From Cruorifilaria tuberocauda (taxonomy: Eukaryota; Nematoda; Chromadorea; Rhabditida; Onchocercidae), in assembly GCA_013365365.1 (NCBI GenBank), contig JABVXU010000019.1, positions 248,001-312,000 of the forward strand: a stretch of 64,000 nucleotides of DNA. The letters are read 5' to 3'. A program made the position numbers and the translations under genes. The first letter of the stretch is position 1; each line of letters opens with the position of its first letter. Shown piece after piece: positions 35,262 through 47,518 of the stretch. The notes under the pieces are model-generated. The model searched no databases. It was given only the letters and a program-made list of their open reading frames with translations, and was not told the origin of the DNA.

Positions 35262-36955
35262 TCAAGCACCAGTTTGACGGGCAGTTTTTCCTTCATTCAG
35301 TTCTCTTTTTCGGAACAGACGCAACGTGGGGAAAGTTTGCGTAGTTGCATCAATTCCAGTTGAATCACGAGTCAATCTTGAGTCGGATGATGCAACGTTT
35401 CTGCTAATCTTTCTAAGCATAGTTTGCAAATTCATTTGTAGTATCTGAAATTCGAGAAGTGTAATCGAGAAGTGTTGTCAGAAATTGAATACATGAAAAC
35501 AGAAATAAATTATTGAATTGATTGCTCAGCCTTTTGATTTGATTTTACCCCTTCCCATTGTTGCTGTGAATAAACAAGAAAATTTATTCCATATTAGAAA
35601 AGCTTATTTTTAGAATCGAAAATTCTGTTTCATCTTTTTTGCTTCAATTTTTTCGGTCATGAGTGTTTTTGAAAGCGAATTTATAGTACTTCAGAACGTG
35701 CAGTTTTGAAATGCAATAAACAGATAGTCTTCATACCTCTTCTAAATTGTTGAATTCTAATTTTGAGTTCCATTGAATCTAGTAAGACGAAAACAATCAT
35801 TTGTTACTTAGTTCATTAACTAGATCAATTGATCAGGATCCATTTAATCAGATAAATATTTAGATTTAATTCTCAATATAAATTCTCTCTTTATTTGAAG
35901 TCCTCTATCAAAAAAATTTAACAACCAAAAATTTTATAACCTTATTATTTTGAGAAATAATTTGAAGCTCAAATATAATTTTTAAATTGTGCAAAATGAC
36001 AATAAGTAATAATCCGATAATGCTGAGACCAAGGAGGATAATTGAACCATATCTAAAAAGCCTTTAACATTTTTTTGAAATTCGCTGATGTCAATTTTAC
36101 GTTTCTAAATAAAGCTACCTTAAAAATAATTCATTTTAACAAATTTTGAATCGTAGCAATCGAGTAATTAGATAATTTGAAATATAAGGGAGGAAAATGA
36201 GTAGTGAAAAGAAAATAATATGTATGGTAAATAACAAACAAAATTGCGTCAGCGTTGCGTTCGACGAGAAGATGCAACCATTTGGTTATTTTATCAATTT
36301 GCTTGGGAATATCACTCAACGAATCATAAATTTCCCTCACCGATGCTTTTGCATTGAATTCACTTACATTGAAACCATTAGATCCTGCAAATGCTTTCAT
36401 CAAAGTTAGTAATGCAAATTAGACAATGCTAGATAAGCGATGTAATTAGTTTCAATAATATTTCTTCAGTTGCTTCTCTTTTCCTCTTCTAATTACGATC
36501 TAAAATAAGGATTCGTAATTGATTTTCTGTTATTTGATTAATAGATTTGTTAAGATATGGAGATTATTTAAAATGAATATAACAAATTAATATTAGAAAA
36601 AGTTTGCTGACTTGAAGAAGGATTATAGTTGCACTGGAAATCGTCACTTGCAAGAGGAACTTTGTGTCCCTCTTCCTGTCTTCTCTGCTTCATCTGGAAA
36701 TAGTTTGGGAGAGACAGAGAGGAAGAAAGACGAGAGAATTTGCCCATTTTTTCACTTAACTTTTCAATTAGATTGGATGTTCAAAAAATTCTATCAAATG
36801 CAATTATTTTTTCCTAATTTGTCATTGGATTTCACTCACTGCTACTTGAAGTCAAATTTTTTCATTCATATTTAAAAGACGAGTGCTAACCTGTTTAGCT
36901 TCTTTACAAATACCAAGTTGAAGGATAAATATCAAAGTAAGGATAAGTTTTAAGC
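35262..36955 (-). CDS. Small predicted single-pass membrane protein, 5' exon not located
   Basis: Not recognised as a known family. Six short exons link in phase: 36891-36955, 36648-36693 (alternative donor at 36612), 36240-36384, 35941-36052, 35737-35778, 35262-35444, encoding about 197 residues. The first exon read encodes LKLILTLIFILQLGICKEAKQ-type sequence, a typical signal-peptide core, and enters in phase 1. So one further upstream exon with the ATG is expected. The third exon gives a polar ectodomain (SVREIYDSLSDIPKQIDKIT). The fourth encodes a transmembrane segment (IILLGLSIIGLLLIVIL). The last encodes a basic, polar tail (MLRKISRNVASSDSRLTR...) ending in RQTGA. A type I topology is inferred. 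Exon chaining by phase is good evidence for a gene, but individual donors (GTGACG, GTTTGT) are weak. Confidence 0.6.
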
Positions 36956-39042
36956 CTGAAAAACCTTAAGAAATAGTTCCAGAGCAATGATTTGAATTGA
37001 AATTTCCTAGACTAAAAATAATTTTCACGATTAAAAGTGCAGCATTTAGATCATTCTGTTTTTTGATACAAAATATCGAATGAAATACCAATCATTTTGG
37101 ATAGCACTGTGAAGGAGTAACCGCACATTAAAGATAAATTAACTAAAATTGAAGAATCCACGAATTGTTGAATTATATTAAGCCAGATAAAAGTTGAAAT
37201 CCAAATTTCAATTAAATTATCGAACCTAAAACAAATTGTACTTGATGTATTGAGATATCGAAAAAGAATGGAATCATGCCAGAATATATCAAACGATAGT
37301 ATGCGGTGGTTCATGACGTGTACTGTTTCTAGAGTGATCTAACTTACAGTTAGAGTCATGAAAGTTATGAATCTCGATAACATCGATTATGCTTAAATTC
37401 TAATATTATCACTGACTTCGTGAAGAAGGACCAATTTGTGAAATAATTAGAGTGAGTCAGGCAAATTCTACGAGGAACGCCCGAATGGCTCTACGACATG
37501 CGAACAGTTCAGAAAAACAAAGCGCAAAACTTTACTACAAAGAGTTTTATTTTTGTTTATTTCAAGGGTATAGAACTTTTGCACGTGGTCTTCGCTGCGT
37601 CTTGTTCACTTAACTTGATTCTAAGTAAAGATTGGTTTGGATGCTTTTGGAGTGAAGACTGAAACAGGACAGAAATAATTCAAGATCGTTATAAATTTCT
37701 CGTGCAAGCACTTGCATTTTTCTACGTGTAGACAGCGTTTATTCAAGTTTTCTGATGTGTCGATGCTATGTTGATTTCGGTTGAAAACGATTGTACCGTG
37801 AATATCTGAGGGACTGATTAAAAGTTACCTGGAAATTCTTGACTTCTTGAAAAACAATGACATAACCGATGAACTGATCATTCGATCATTTGAAGTGATT
37901 AGCGATAATTGTTTATTCTTGTCTGCTTACGTATTTTTTCGAAAATATGGTTTTGTTCATTGTTTTCTCGGTTTATCCGTCATTACAGTGGGATTTGTTT
38001 TGTTTTCTTCTTATTACATTTGACTTTGATCGCTTTTCAGATTCGAATTCATGCTTCGTTTCGAAATAAATCGAATATTCTTTTTCCCATATATTTCGTG
38101 GAATAAATGTAATTTGAATCAAGTTAAAATCATCAGTCAAAGTTTCATGAAATGCACAAGATGTGTGAAGAAATCGTTTGATAGGAACAAAAAAATTGGG
38201 GAAATTGTATGTTACTAGCTTTTTATATTGTGAAATGTGCAAGCATTTAATCTAAGATGTTCAGAATACGATTCCTTTATTCTGAATTCAATCATCCTAC
38301 GCGAGTGGATTTCAGTTAATTCAATAATCTAATTGACAATTTGTCCAAACTTCAATTATACTTTCCTTCAGAAATTTATTTACTACCTGTCAAGCAATCT
38401 AGATAGAAATTAAAATTATTTCTAAAGTTTCCCATCAGATTTTCCGCTCCAAAAAAAATTGATGGAAATTATCACAAGGAAATATGAAGCAATAGATAAA
38501 TTCATTAACGCAACAATAATTGATCACATTATATTTAAATGTCATCATTTGTATGTTATAAAAAAATTTCATGAAAATTCAGACAATTTAGGGTACCGTA
38601 AATGCATATTTTATTGTTTTATAAAATGGACTGTTTTTTTCACAGTATTACTAGATATCAATGATCTCTGATCATCAGATCTCTTTGACAATCTGATCTA
38701 TCTGTACGCCATCTTATGCTATGAAACAGTTTGTTGAACGAAATCAGTGTTACAAATGTGAGTCCTGTCAATTGGGGTATTGAAAAATATCATGTAATTG
38801 GTAGTAGTAATCAGTTTTTTCTTGAATAATCCAAAATCTGAATTAACTTTAAATTTATTAGGCGTCAGTTGTGGATTCACTTTAGAATTACCTGTAAAAT
38901 TGTTGTTCGTTTCATTTCACTTTACAAATTAACTTTCGTTTCCATCTAAACCTTCCTCCTCTCTTTTTAAATCCTTAATATTTGATTTCTTTCACTCATA
39001 CCTGTCATTCAAATCAATCAATTCGATTTAATCATTTCAGAT
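36956..39042. other. Divergent 5' region of the membrane-protein and double-RING genes
   Basis: Should contain the unlocated first exon of the minus-strand membrane protein and the promoter of the plus-strand RING gene. An ATG followed by an excellent GTAAGTT donor is present on the minus strand near 37348-37360, but its phase does not fit the next exon. Frames at 37051-37314 (-), 37909-38106 (+) and 37973-38242 (-) have no domains. Confidence 0.4.
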
Positions 39043-41365
39043 ATGCTGCTAACAACGCAATGTATCATATGTGTTATGCCTATTCTTTCTTTTAATCTGG
39101 CAGCATTAAACTGTGGTCATATATTCCACTTGCGTTGCATTATGTTGTGGTTAAATGTATGTTATAATGATACTTTTCAAAAATATTTTTATCACAAATG
39201 TTTTTCAGGTCATTTGAAATAGAAATTACATTTATCCGGTCATTGAAGAGTTTGTTCGAATTAATTATGTTAATTCATCGTTTCAATGCCTGTAATAAAA
39301 AATTAAAAGAGTTTTTGAAAGCATTTAAGAAGAAAATCGTTTTGAAATTTTTAGAATTCTGTGAATTGTCCAATTTGTCGAACTCACGTAACAGTTAGAG
39401 ATCCAATTAAGCCATTATTTATTCGGGAAAGAAAGAGAGATCGATTTCCGAGGAATCGTTATGCGGTTACCCTACACAATATGGTTTATCTTTAGTAGTT
39501 GAATTCACTTTAATTGTAATATAAAGATAAAAACAAAAGTAAAATAGAGTAAACAAGACCACAATCTTGCTTATTAGTTGGAAGTAGTACAAGCTTCAAA
39601 TTCCATTTATATATGAATTTATTTCATAAATCATTTCCAGTTTTAGTGCCAAAATTACATGAATAATCTGAGCACAAAAGTAGAGACTGCATACTTTTCC
39701 GCAGGAATTGCATTGGTATGTTATAAGTGATTATATTTTGTTATCTTTATTAAAATTGACAGTTTTCGTGCAAAATTTTACAGTTGGAAAATTTATATTA
39801 ATTCATTTTGAACTGAAAGAAAGAAATATTATTGCGAGAAGAATCGCCAATTAATTAATCTGCATAGAAGAATATGCTCTATAATCAGTTGATACCATTT
39901 CCAATCAAGTTATCTATTTCTAACGCATGTTACGTCAGAATGGAAATGAAAAATCTTCTTGTTGTCAATTTTAATTCTGTTTCATCCAACCAATAAAAAT
40001 TATTTCAATACCATGTTGCTCTTGCTCTGAACTTTCACCATAACTCTTTCAGCAGTCTCTCATTAAAAAATTTTATGATTTCGAGTTGAACACGTGGTTG
40101 TGGAGAAAAGCAACACAATGTCCTATGTGTTTGCAACATCTTCTCGCCATGGATACTTACGAGTCGGAGTGTGGTCATTCACTTCATAGACGTTGTTTCG
40201 AGAAGTGGAGAAACGTACGTTCTGAATAATACTACAGTGAACACGTTTATGCGAAAAAAGTGACATGAAATTGGTTTTCTACATGATAATGAAATAATGG
40301 AAACATATGAACTTCCCGATTTCTTTTAACCTTATTGTTCACACCTTAAATTTTTACTCTACTTATCACGACTTTACTTTAATATAGAGCTAGCATTATT
40401 AATTTAATACGCCGAAATTTAGTTCAGTTAAGCAAATACATATTGGTTAATTTCAATTCTTAAATTATCTAATGAAAATTTATTGAAAATTCTGCATAAT
40501 AGTTATTGAATAGTCGTTGAAAGTTAATCGATAGATGGAAGGCACAACCAGTGATCTGCTAATATTTCAGATTTATTCGGAATGTCAAGTTTGTCGTAAG
40601 AAAGCAGTATTTATAAATATAGATGTCGATCTGCTGGCAATATTAAGAGAAGATATATCTGACCTGAGCAACTCAAATGATCCGGAAGAGGTTTGCATAT
40701 GTATTCGTCTTAAATTCTCAGAAAATCATTTTCTGAAAAATTAAATATTGCTTTTACAGCATTTTTTCTTTTTTGAGTTGTAAAATTTTAGATATATTCA
40801 CTTCTTCATACGATTGCTCAAGTCTTCCACTTCTGTATTCTACCAAGCGGAATAAGACTTAACCTATGTTTAAAGGAAGAATACGTAAACTGATAGAGAT
40901 ATGGAAAAACAAATATTATCATCTGATTTTATTTCTAGTGGGAAAACATGGAGAATCATTTAATTAAAATTTAAGACAATCTTAACTGAAGTGATTACTA
41001 ATTATGCTGATAATGTTTCTCTCACTTATACCTTAATGCTACTTGATCAGATCCTACTCTTCGGTTGATAGTATCCAGAATTTTTTTTCAGTAACATATT
41101 TGGCAGTCTTCATTAATCACTCATTTTCTGTTATCTAAATTATAAAAAGCCTTTTTCTCTTGTTTTTCCCATTATGTTGGTGCACTTCAAATTTCTTACT
41201 AAAAATCAGTAGAAATAAAAAGGATCAAAATTTAGCTATAATTTCTTGAATTTGAAATACTTCCAGGTTGAACGTGAACTGGACAAACTTCTAAGAGATA
41301 ATACCGCTTCATATCTGAAGTTATTGAAAGCCGCCGTATTATTAGATACAGCATTAAGTCTATGA
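39043..41365 (+). CDS. Tandem double RING-H2 finger protein
   Basis: Probably an E3 ubiquitin ligase, inferred from the RING domains. Six exons, all phase 0: 39043-39156, 39355-39483, 39647-39715, 40053-40214, 40571-40690, 41267-41365, giving 230 residues. The first RING uses C7, C10, C24, H26, H29, C32, C43 and C46. The second uses C127, C130, C144, H146, H149, C152, C163 and C166. Spacing is C-x2-C-x13-C-x-H-x2-H-x2-C-x10-C-x2-C in both. Between them lies a polar, probably helical linker, and the C-terminus (VERELDKLLRDN...) looks helical. The ATG lies two bases after a TTTCAG, a likely spliced-leader acceptor. The donor of exon 2 is uncertain (39483 chosen; GTTACC seven codons earlier is in the same phase). 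The exact family is not recognised. Confidence 0.8.
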
Positions 41366-43066
41366 GATAGCTAAGAGCAATCAATGAACTACGTGAAGTA
41401 CATGCGGCTTGACTTACTTTGACTTGATGCGTATTGAAAAATGTTTCGACTACATCATTTCTTTCATATTTATACTGAATTTATATTTTTGTTTACGTAA
41501 AATTACCGATGGAAAAAATTAAATCAAATTTTCATAAATTTTTAATCATTCGAACTTTTTTTGTTGTTTGGAAGGGATGACATGATTCGTATTTTTGCTG
41601 GATAGATGCACAGGTGAAGTATTTGCTTTGAGGAAATAAGTGAAAAAAAGGATAATAAAATTTCGCAAATAGTTCAATTTCTGGAAATCGAAAGTTTAAA
41701 AAAAGGAACTAAGCACACATCTCATTCCTTCTACTACTTGCCCTTTTTCGTTTTTTATGTATGAATTATTGCAAATTTTTCCTGTATACTAGTTGCCAAT
41801 CATCAAATCTTTTCAGCAAAACTATTGAGAAAATATTCATATATTTCAAACTCTTAATGAAGAAGGATTTCATTTGCCAAGCAACTTTTTTTCACATTGC
41901 GCTAGTAGAAATCACTAATGAATCTAATGGCTGCAGTTACTTTTGATCGAAATTCAACTGATTATGATTAACTCGAAAAATTGATTTCTTTAATGTTTTT
42001 GGATCAATTAAACTAGTTTATCCGAAAGTAACTTCAAAGCCTAGACATATTACGATTACCATGAAGAAGACACACTTTTTGAGTCTTTTAATGGTGGAAA
42101 CATTTGCATAGGTAAGCCAGTATGCATAAAACTTAAGTATAACTGTCAGACATTGTCGTCATCTACACTTTACATTTCCAGCTAGAATGGTAGAAGCAAT
42201 CCTATGAAATTGTTGACTGTTAAGTTGAATACTTTTTATTTCACCCATAAACGAATAACATGGAAGGCGATATGATCACAATTTTGGTCAAAAAAGAAAG
42301 AAAACAATGCAGTGAATACCGTATCAAAATAAGTTAAAATCAATTTTCTGCTCTTTCAAGAACTGTTCCGATTATCTCAGATCGGAAGAACGTGGAAGTG
42401 AAAAATAAAGTGGAAGTAAAAGAATATTTAGAATAACACAAGCAGGAATCGGTTGAAGAAAGTGCAATTTTTTAATCCAATAACAGTACTTTCAGGAATG
42501 ATCCAGTAAATTGAAGGTTTTTGAAATAGAACCCAGAATGTTTTTGTTCTTCTTCTCATCAGAATTCAATTGATGACATTGAACAACTAATTTATCTAGA
42601 GATCGAAATATAGAATAATATCGAGCTAATCAGAGATCAGCTTACAAGACTTATAATTCAAGCGCAGAAGAAAGCACTCTAAAAAATATAACCCAGCAAC
42701 AATCGCATAATCTTTCATCTTATTTTCCATTAAGTATTAAAGAAACTGCAAGATATAATATCAAAATGTCAGAAGCAGTAGAAAAATATCAATATATAAA
42801 GGGCAGCATAAATCAGATGGATCTAGATTAAGCAAAAAAAGCTGGATAAAGGAAGGAAATCCTGATTAATGAGAATTTTTCAATTACTATACAATTATAA
42901 CATAAAAAGTAAAAAAAGACCCTTAACGTTTTGTACTTCTAAATAAAAAGCTCAAAATGTGAAATTTAACCAAGAAACTTTCATATTAATTTTCGAGTCA
43001 CTAAATAAGTAATATGTATTTTAAGAACTTGAGAAATTTAATTAAGCGCTTCTAGTAGCAAGAAAA
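41366..43066. other. Convergent 3' intergenic region
   Basis: Lies between the 3' ends of the plus-strand RING gene and the minus-strand DIPK1 gene. The frame at 41761-41946 (+) is unremarkable. No repeats or RNA genes were recognised. Confidence 0.45.
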
Positions 43067-46000
43067 TTACACATCAGAGAAATTCCACGACCATAGTAAT
43101 CGTAAAGAAGCAATTCGTTGTTCAAATGTTACTGACGTGTCGCGACATGCAGCCAAGTATCGATTTGACTTTGTCCAAAATTTACCATACAACTGGTAAA
43201 TGAGCTTATCACAGAAAACCTGCAAAAAACTCTTTAATTTTGTTTTAATTATGTTAATTTATAAATCTCCCCGTTTTACCTTTAATACTGCAGCGATCTC
43301 CCTCAGCTTGATCATGTGAATAAGGAAAAATGGATACTTTCCACGTGCATATTAAAATATAGAAAAACAAACATTTGAAACTACGATCGCTCGAATAAAT
43401 GATTTATAAAAATAAAATTCAAATTTATGTGAAATTAGAGTTTATACGAAGTTGACTTCTAGTGAGTTAAAGTATGACCTTTTTTCAAATAGAAAAGCTA
43501 AGAAAACAATAAAAAATAAGCGATTTTATTTTTTACTGGTTTTTATTTCTTTCCAATTCTCATCTTTCTTTGATCGACCATCTTTTTTGCGCAGAAAAAG
43601 TAAATATATCAGAATTTTAATATGCACGTGGAAAGTATCCATTTTTGTTTGCGGTACAGATTGTAATTAAAGATTCTGAATATTTTTTTCTCCGAATTTT
43701 GCTTTTTCCAAATACTACGGTTCAACTAAATTATCCACTGAACTAGCTCAAAGAAAATATAGTTGTTTTCATAACGATGAAAGTGTTAGAAAAACTCATT
43801 TTATTAAATGAAGTTGAATAGGAAAATGTACGTTAACCTCTACTCAGCAAAATATAATTTCTTTTGATATGTTTTCTTTAAGAAAAAGAAACAATTGCTA
43901 AATATAGACGCGAATGCGTGACATATGGAATAACAATGACACATGAAAATATACTTCTAAATTACTATTTGTCCGATCAGTACAAAATCCCGTTTCATTA
44001 TTGCATTTCGCATGGCAGTCGAAATAATGACAATCCGTATCCTGCTTACACATTCGGTTAGTTAGTACGGCTTTCAGGCGTGATTTGGTATACAGCATAT
44101 CTGCATCCATCACCATGAATCTATGTAATTACCAATGAATTTTTTTTTTCAATATGAATCATGAAATATAAATGACACAAATATTTTGCTATTTCTTCAC
44201 TTTTAAATCTAATTTTAGCTTTAAATCAAAATCAGAATGAGAATTACATACTGTTAAAAAACATTGTTTGAAAATATAAATTTACTGAATCCATTTTTCA
44301 TCAGCGTCAAATATGCAAATCTAAGTTCTCTGGAAAATAAAAATTTCAAGAAAACTCAAGTGAAATCCTTTCGAAAAATATTATGTTTAAAGTGATATAG
44401 TATGCATGAAGATTCATAGAAAATTGATAAGAAATGAAAATTTTCTGAATATGAACCTTTTTGGATAATCAGCAGCAAGTCCAAGATTATCAAATTTTGT
44501 ATCACACCATTGTAATGGTTCATTCAGAAATTCATCGAATAATTTCAAAGTCCCCATCAAATGGAGCAATATTTTAGCTTTCAAATTCATATAATAACCT
44601 TTCATATGAAATGGAACTAATGTTTCTACCTGATAGAAATGTCCACATGTACCAATGATCTACAATATGAATTGTTAACAAATTTCTACAAGAGTTTAAA
44701 ATTTCTCTTCATGTCTAACCAAAAATTTTTTAAAAATATTCGTCTTACGCCTGCTATTTTGCTGAAAACAAATTCCCTTGACAAAGATAAAGATATTTGA
44801 AGTGACATAGTAATTTTAATTGAAAAAAATTTATTAAACATTAAAGTTCGAAAACTTTAAAAAAAAATTTAAAAAAAAATTTTTTTTCAAAACAAAATTT
44901 TGCATGAAATGAATTCAATCTACCTTGGGTGTAACACGTGTGAGGGGCAGAACCCGAAAAGTAATATATTCATCCTGAGAAAGAAGTGCCCATAAACTTC
45001 GACGGTCGCCTTCAGACAACGAATCACGTCCTTTTCGAACGTACATCGGCCAAAGAATTTCAATTAGGTGATGTTTATAATGTGAAGGCCAACCCAATCT
45101 TAGATTATAATTGACTATACCAAGAATCTGGAAAAAAAGAATTACAGAAACGAACAAATGCACAATAAAAGTTAAAACATAATTGAGATGAAAACAGTTT
45201 AAAATATGATTTAAGAATTGATACTTACAGATGTATTGGTCTAAGGCTCACTCACATCTCTAATTTGCATTTATCGTTTTCTCTGTTGGAAATGCTTTCA
45301 CGTCTGACATTACCAATTTCCAAGACATTAATCCAATTCTTCAACATCCACTTTTTGGATCTTTTAAAAATTTCAACTTACTATTTTTTTCTTAAAGAAT
45401 TTCGCGGCTCAAAGCTTTGGAACCGATTAAGAAAATATTAAACAAAAACTTACAGCGTCGAAAAATAAGCTTTCATTAACTCGTGGGTCCAAATGTTCAA
45501 ATTCATCAATATATAAATGCTGACTTTTGAGTATAGCCTCTTGTCCACCATCCTTGATTGTGATAACAATTTTATTTCCTTCATAAATATCCAAAATACT
45601 CCATTTTTTATGGTAACATATACGATTACACAAATCACCGCTCACCTTTTGTTCCGCATAAGCCTTACACAAATCTAACAAAATTTTATACGCTCTGAAA
45701 TTAATGAAAAAAAATAAAATTCTTAAAAGAATTATGAAATTTTTTCATTCTGAAATCAGTAGTTAACTTATAATAAACTGAAAAAATGCTACTATGTGTC
45801 AGTTGACAACTGAAAACAAATTATTGCCAAATGAATGACTAGTGGAAATTCTACTCCAAATCATGATCATGAGGCTTTAAAAGTTTCGCGTGGAATATGG
45901 CATAATAATATGCATAAAATTTAGCTAAAAGCAAAGGATATTGCCAACCGAGAATGATTACTCGTAGCTACTGTTGGAACCATATCTGTATGTACGACTG

Positions 46001-47518
46001 CATCATTGTTCCAGTCTGTAATAATTGAGAAATTACTAATACTGAGCAAAAATAAGTATTTCAGCAGATTAAAAAACTAAATTCTTTGTCGAAAATAAAT
46101 AAACAAATGAAGAAAGAAGGTAAAAAAAAAGAGAACAATTACGGAATACAAACAAAATCTTTCCTCAAAACTAGTCATTATTTTAAAAAACAAAAGACTT
46201 GCTTGAATATATTAAATATAATGCTAGTAATGAAAAGAAAAAGGCCATAATGCGACCCGGTTTTGTACAAGAAAATCGAACAGCACAGGGTCCAAGATTA
46301 CCAGTACTGAAATTATAAAATATGAGGAAAAAGCTTAAAAATGGAATTATATATATTTTAATCTCTTTTTTGTTCATCAACTTAGTAAAAGACAAGACTA
46401 GATAAAACAATACAGTTAACTAATATGTACGATATACGCGAATAACGACTAGAAGTTACGTTAGAAAAATAGATGGATATAAAAAACGATAGTGATTGAT
46501 ATTTAAATATTATTTCCCCGATATAAGCACTGTAGAGCACACGGCTTACATAAGTATTTTCGTACTTCATATAAACATACTGAAAACCCAATTTTACTAC
46601 CAGTAAATTAAACTTATGAAGACACTGTGACCTTTATAGTACTTAGTTATGCAAATAGAGAAAAGAATAAAAATGAATATATAATATAATCAGGAATGAA
46701 GACATTTTATAATTCACTAGCTGCAAATGAATTAAAGTAAGGTAAAATGCAAATAAGATGATCAAAATAGAGCAGAATAAATCACATTGAAAACGGGTTA
46801 TGGACAATAAACATTGAACGATTAAAGAATTTCCTCGAATTTTTTAAAATATCGCCATTAAAGGCATTTTCAATATTAGTTGATGAGCATTTTTTGAATT
46901 AACAAAGAATGATGAATCAAACAGGCCATTTTTCACCATATTATTACCGTAAATACACTACAGTAAATCTGTTTGTTTAATTTTACCATATGAGGCTGCT
47001 AATAATATTGATACAACTACTGCTGTTAAACGTCAGAGGTCACATACAATAAACCTCTGACGATACCAAGATGATGCAGTATTTTAGGAGTGGTTGCTCT
47101 CATTAAATAGATATTCGTCATTATAAACCTGCATAATTTTAAAGGGAAAGGTTAGAGAGAAAAAAGCATTCCGTGAAAGAAAAGAAGATAGTGAATCTAT
47201 GAACAAACACTAATACCGCTTTGTATTGCAAAAGAAATGAACAACTCTTTTGCGAATTAAGCTCAATAATTCTTTCAAACAAACATTTAAAATATGAACG
47301 GGAAGATGAGCTCTAAAAATTTTAATTCGGAAATTTATTTCTTTTAAGTGAAGGTACATTGAATCTAACCTTGTTCTTAGAGAAATACAATAATCGAATA
47401 ATTCATCATCACTGTCCTCTTCCATGAAACCATTCCGTAGGTGTGACATACTCGACAATGATTTCGGATATTTGACTATCATTCTCGACATTATATCATC
47501 CTTACTTTCTTCATTCAT
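43067..47518 (-). CDS. DIPK1 (FAM69)-family divergent protein kinase-like ER membrane protein
   Basis: Family members are type II membrane proteins of the ER with a cysteine-rich, kinase-like lumenal domain of poorly known substrate. Eight exons: 47370-47518, 46192-46306, 45972-46015, 45454-45694, 44924-45127, 44457-44659, 43955-44120, 43067-43219. All phases close and give 424 residues, close to the vertebrate length of about 430. Residues 1-68 are cytosolic, with an acidic EEDSDDE cluster and then VRFSCTKPGR. About 69-84 form the membrane anchor (FFFSLLALYLIY). The cysteine-rich start has LCKAYAEQKVSGDLC. K159 is a candidate nucleotide-binding lysine. CDTKFDNLG (303-311) is the catalytic-loop equivalent and VMDAD (322-326) the metal-loop equivalent, followed by the paired-cysteine PIP49-type tail ending LLWSWNFSDV. 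The EF-hand loop inserted in the vertebrate proteins is not evident near SLSEGDRRSLWALL. Exons 2-3 are small with weak donors (GTTTTT, GTAGCT), so residues 86-103 are less certain. Confidence 0.9.
43326..43646. repeat. Perfect 33-bp inverted repeat flanking a 255-bp core, in a DIPK1 intron
   Basis: Positions 43326-43358 are the exact reverse complement of 43614-43646. Each arm contains the CACGTG palindrome. The repeat stops sharply at both ends and the sequences just inside and outside the arms do not match each other. It lies in the intron between the last two exons of the DIPK1 gene. It could be a small non-autonomous DNA element (TIR-like) or a long-hairpin RNA source. No clear target-site duplication was seen. 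Confidence 0.85.

Noticed and set aside
36612..36875. 87-codon plus-strand frame
   Set aside because: It is antisense to the predicted exon at 36648-36693 and its pyrimidine-tract acceptor of the minus-strand membrane-protein gene.
39631..39646. TTTCCAG at 39634-39640 as acceptor of RING exon 3
   Set aside because: All frames from that acceptor hit a stop. The next AG (39645-39646) gives a clean phase-0 exon and was used instead.
44852..44900. A/T homopolymer runs that could fold back
   Set aside because: Low-complexity A and T tracts within a DIPK1 intron. No specific inverted repeat beyond homopolymer pairing.
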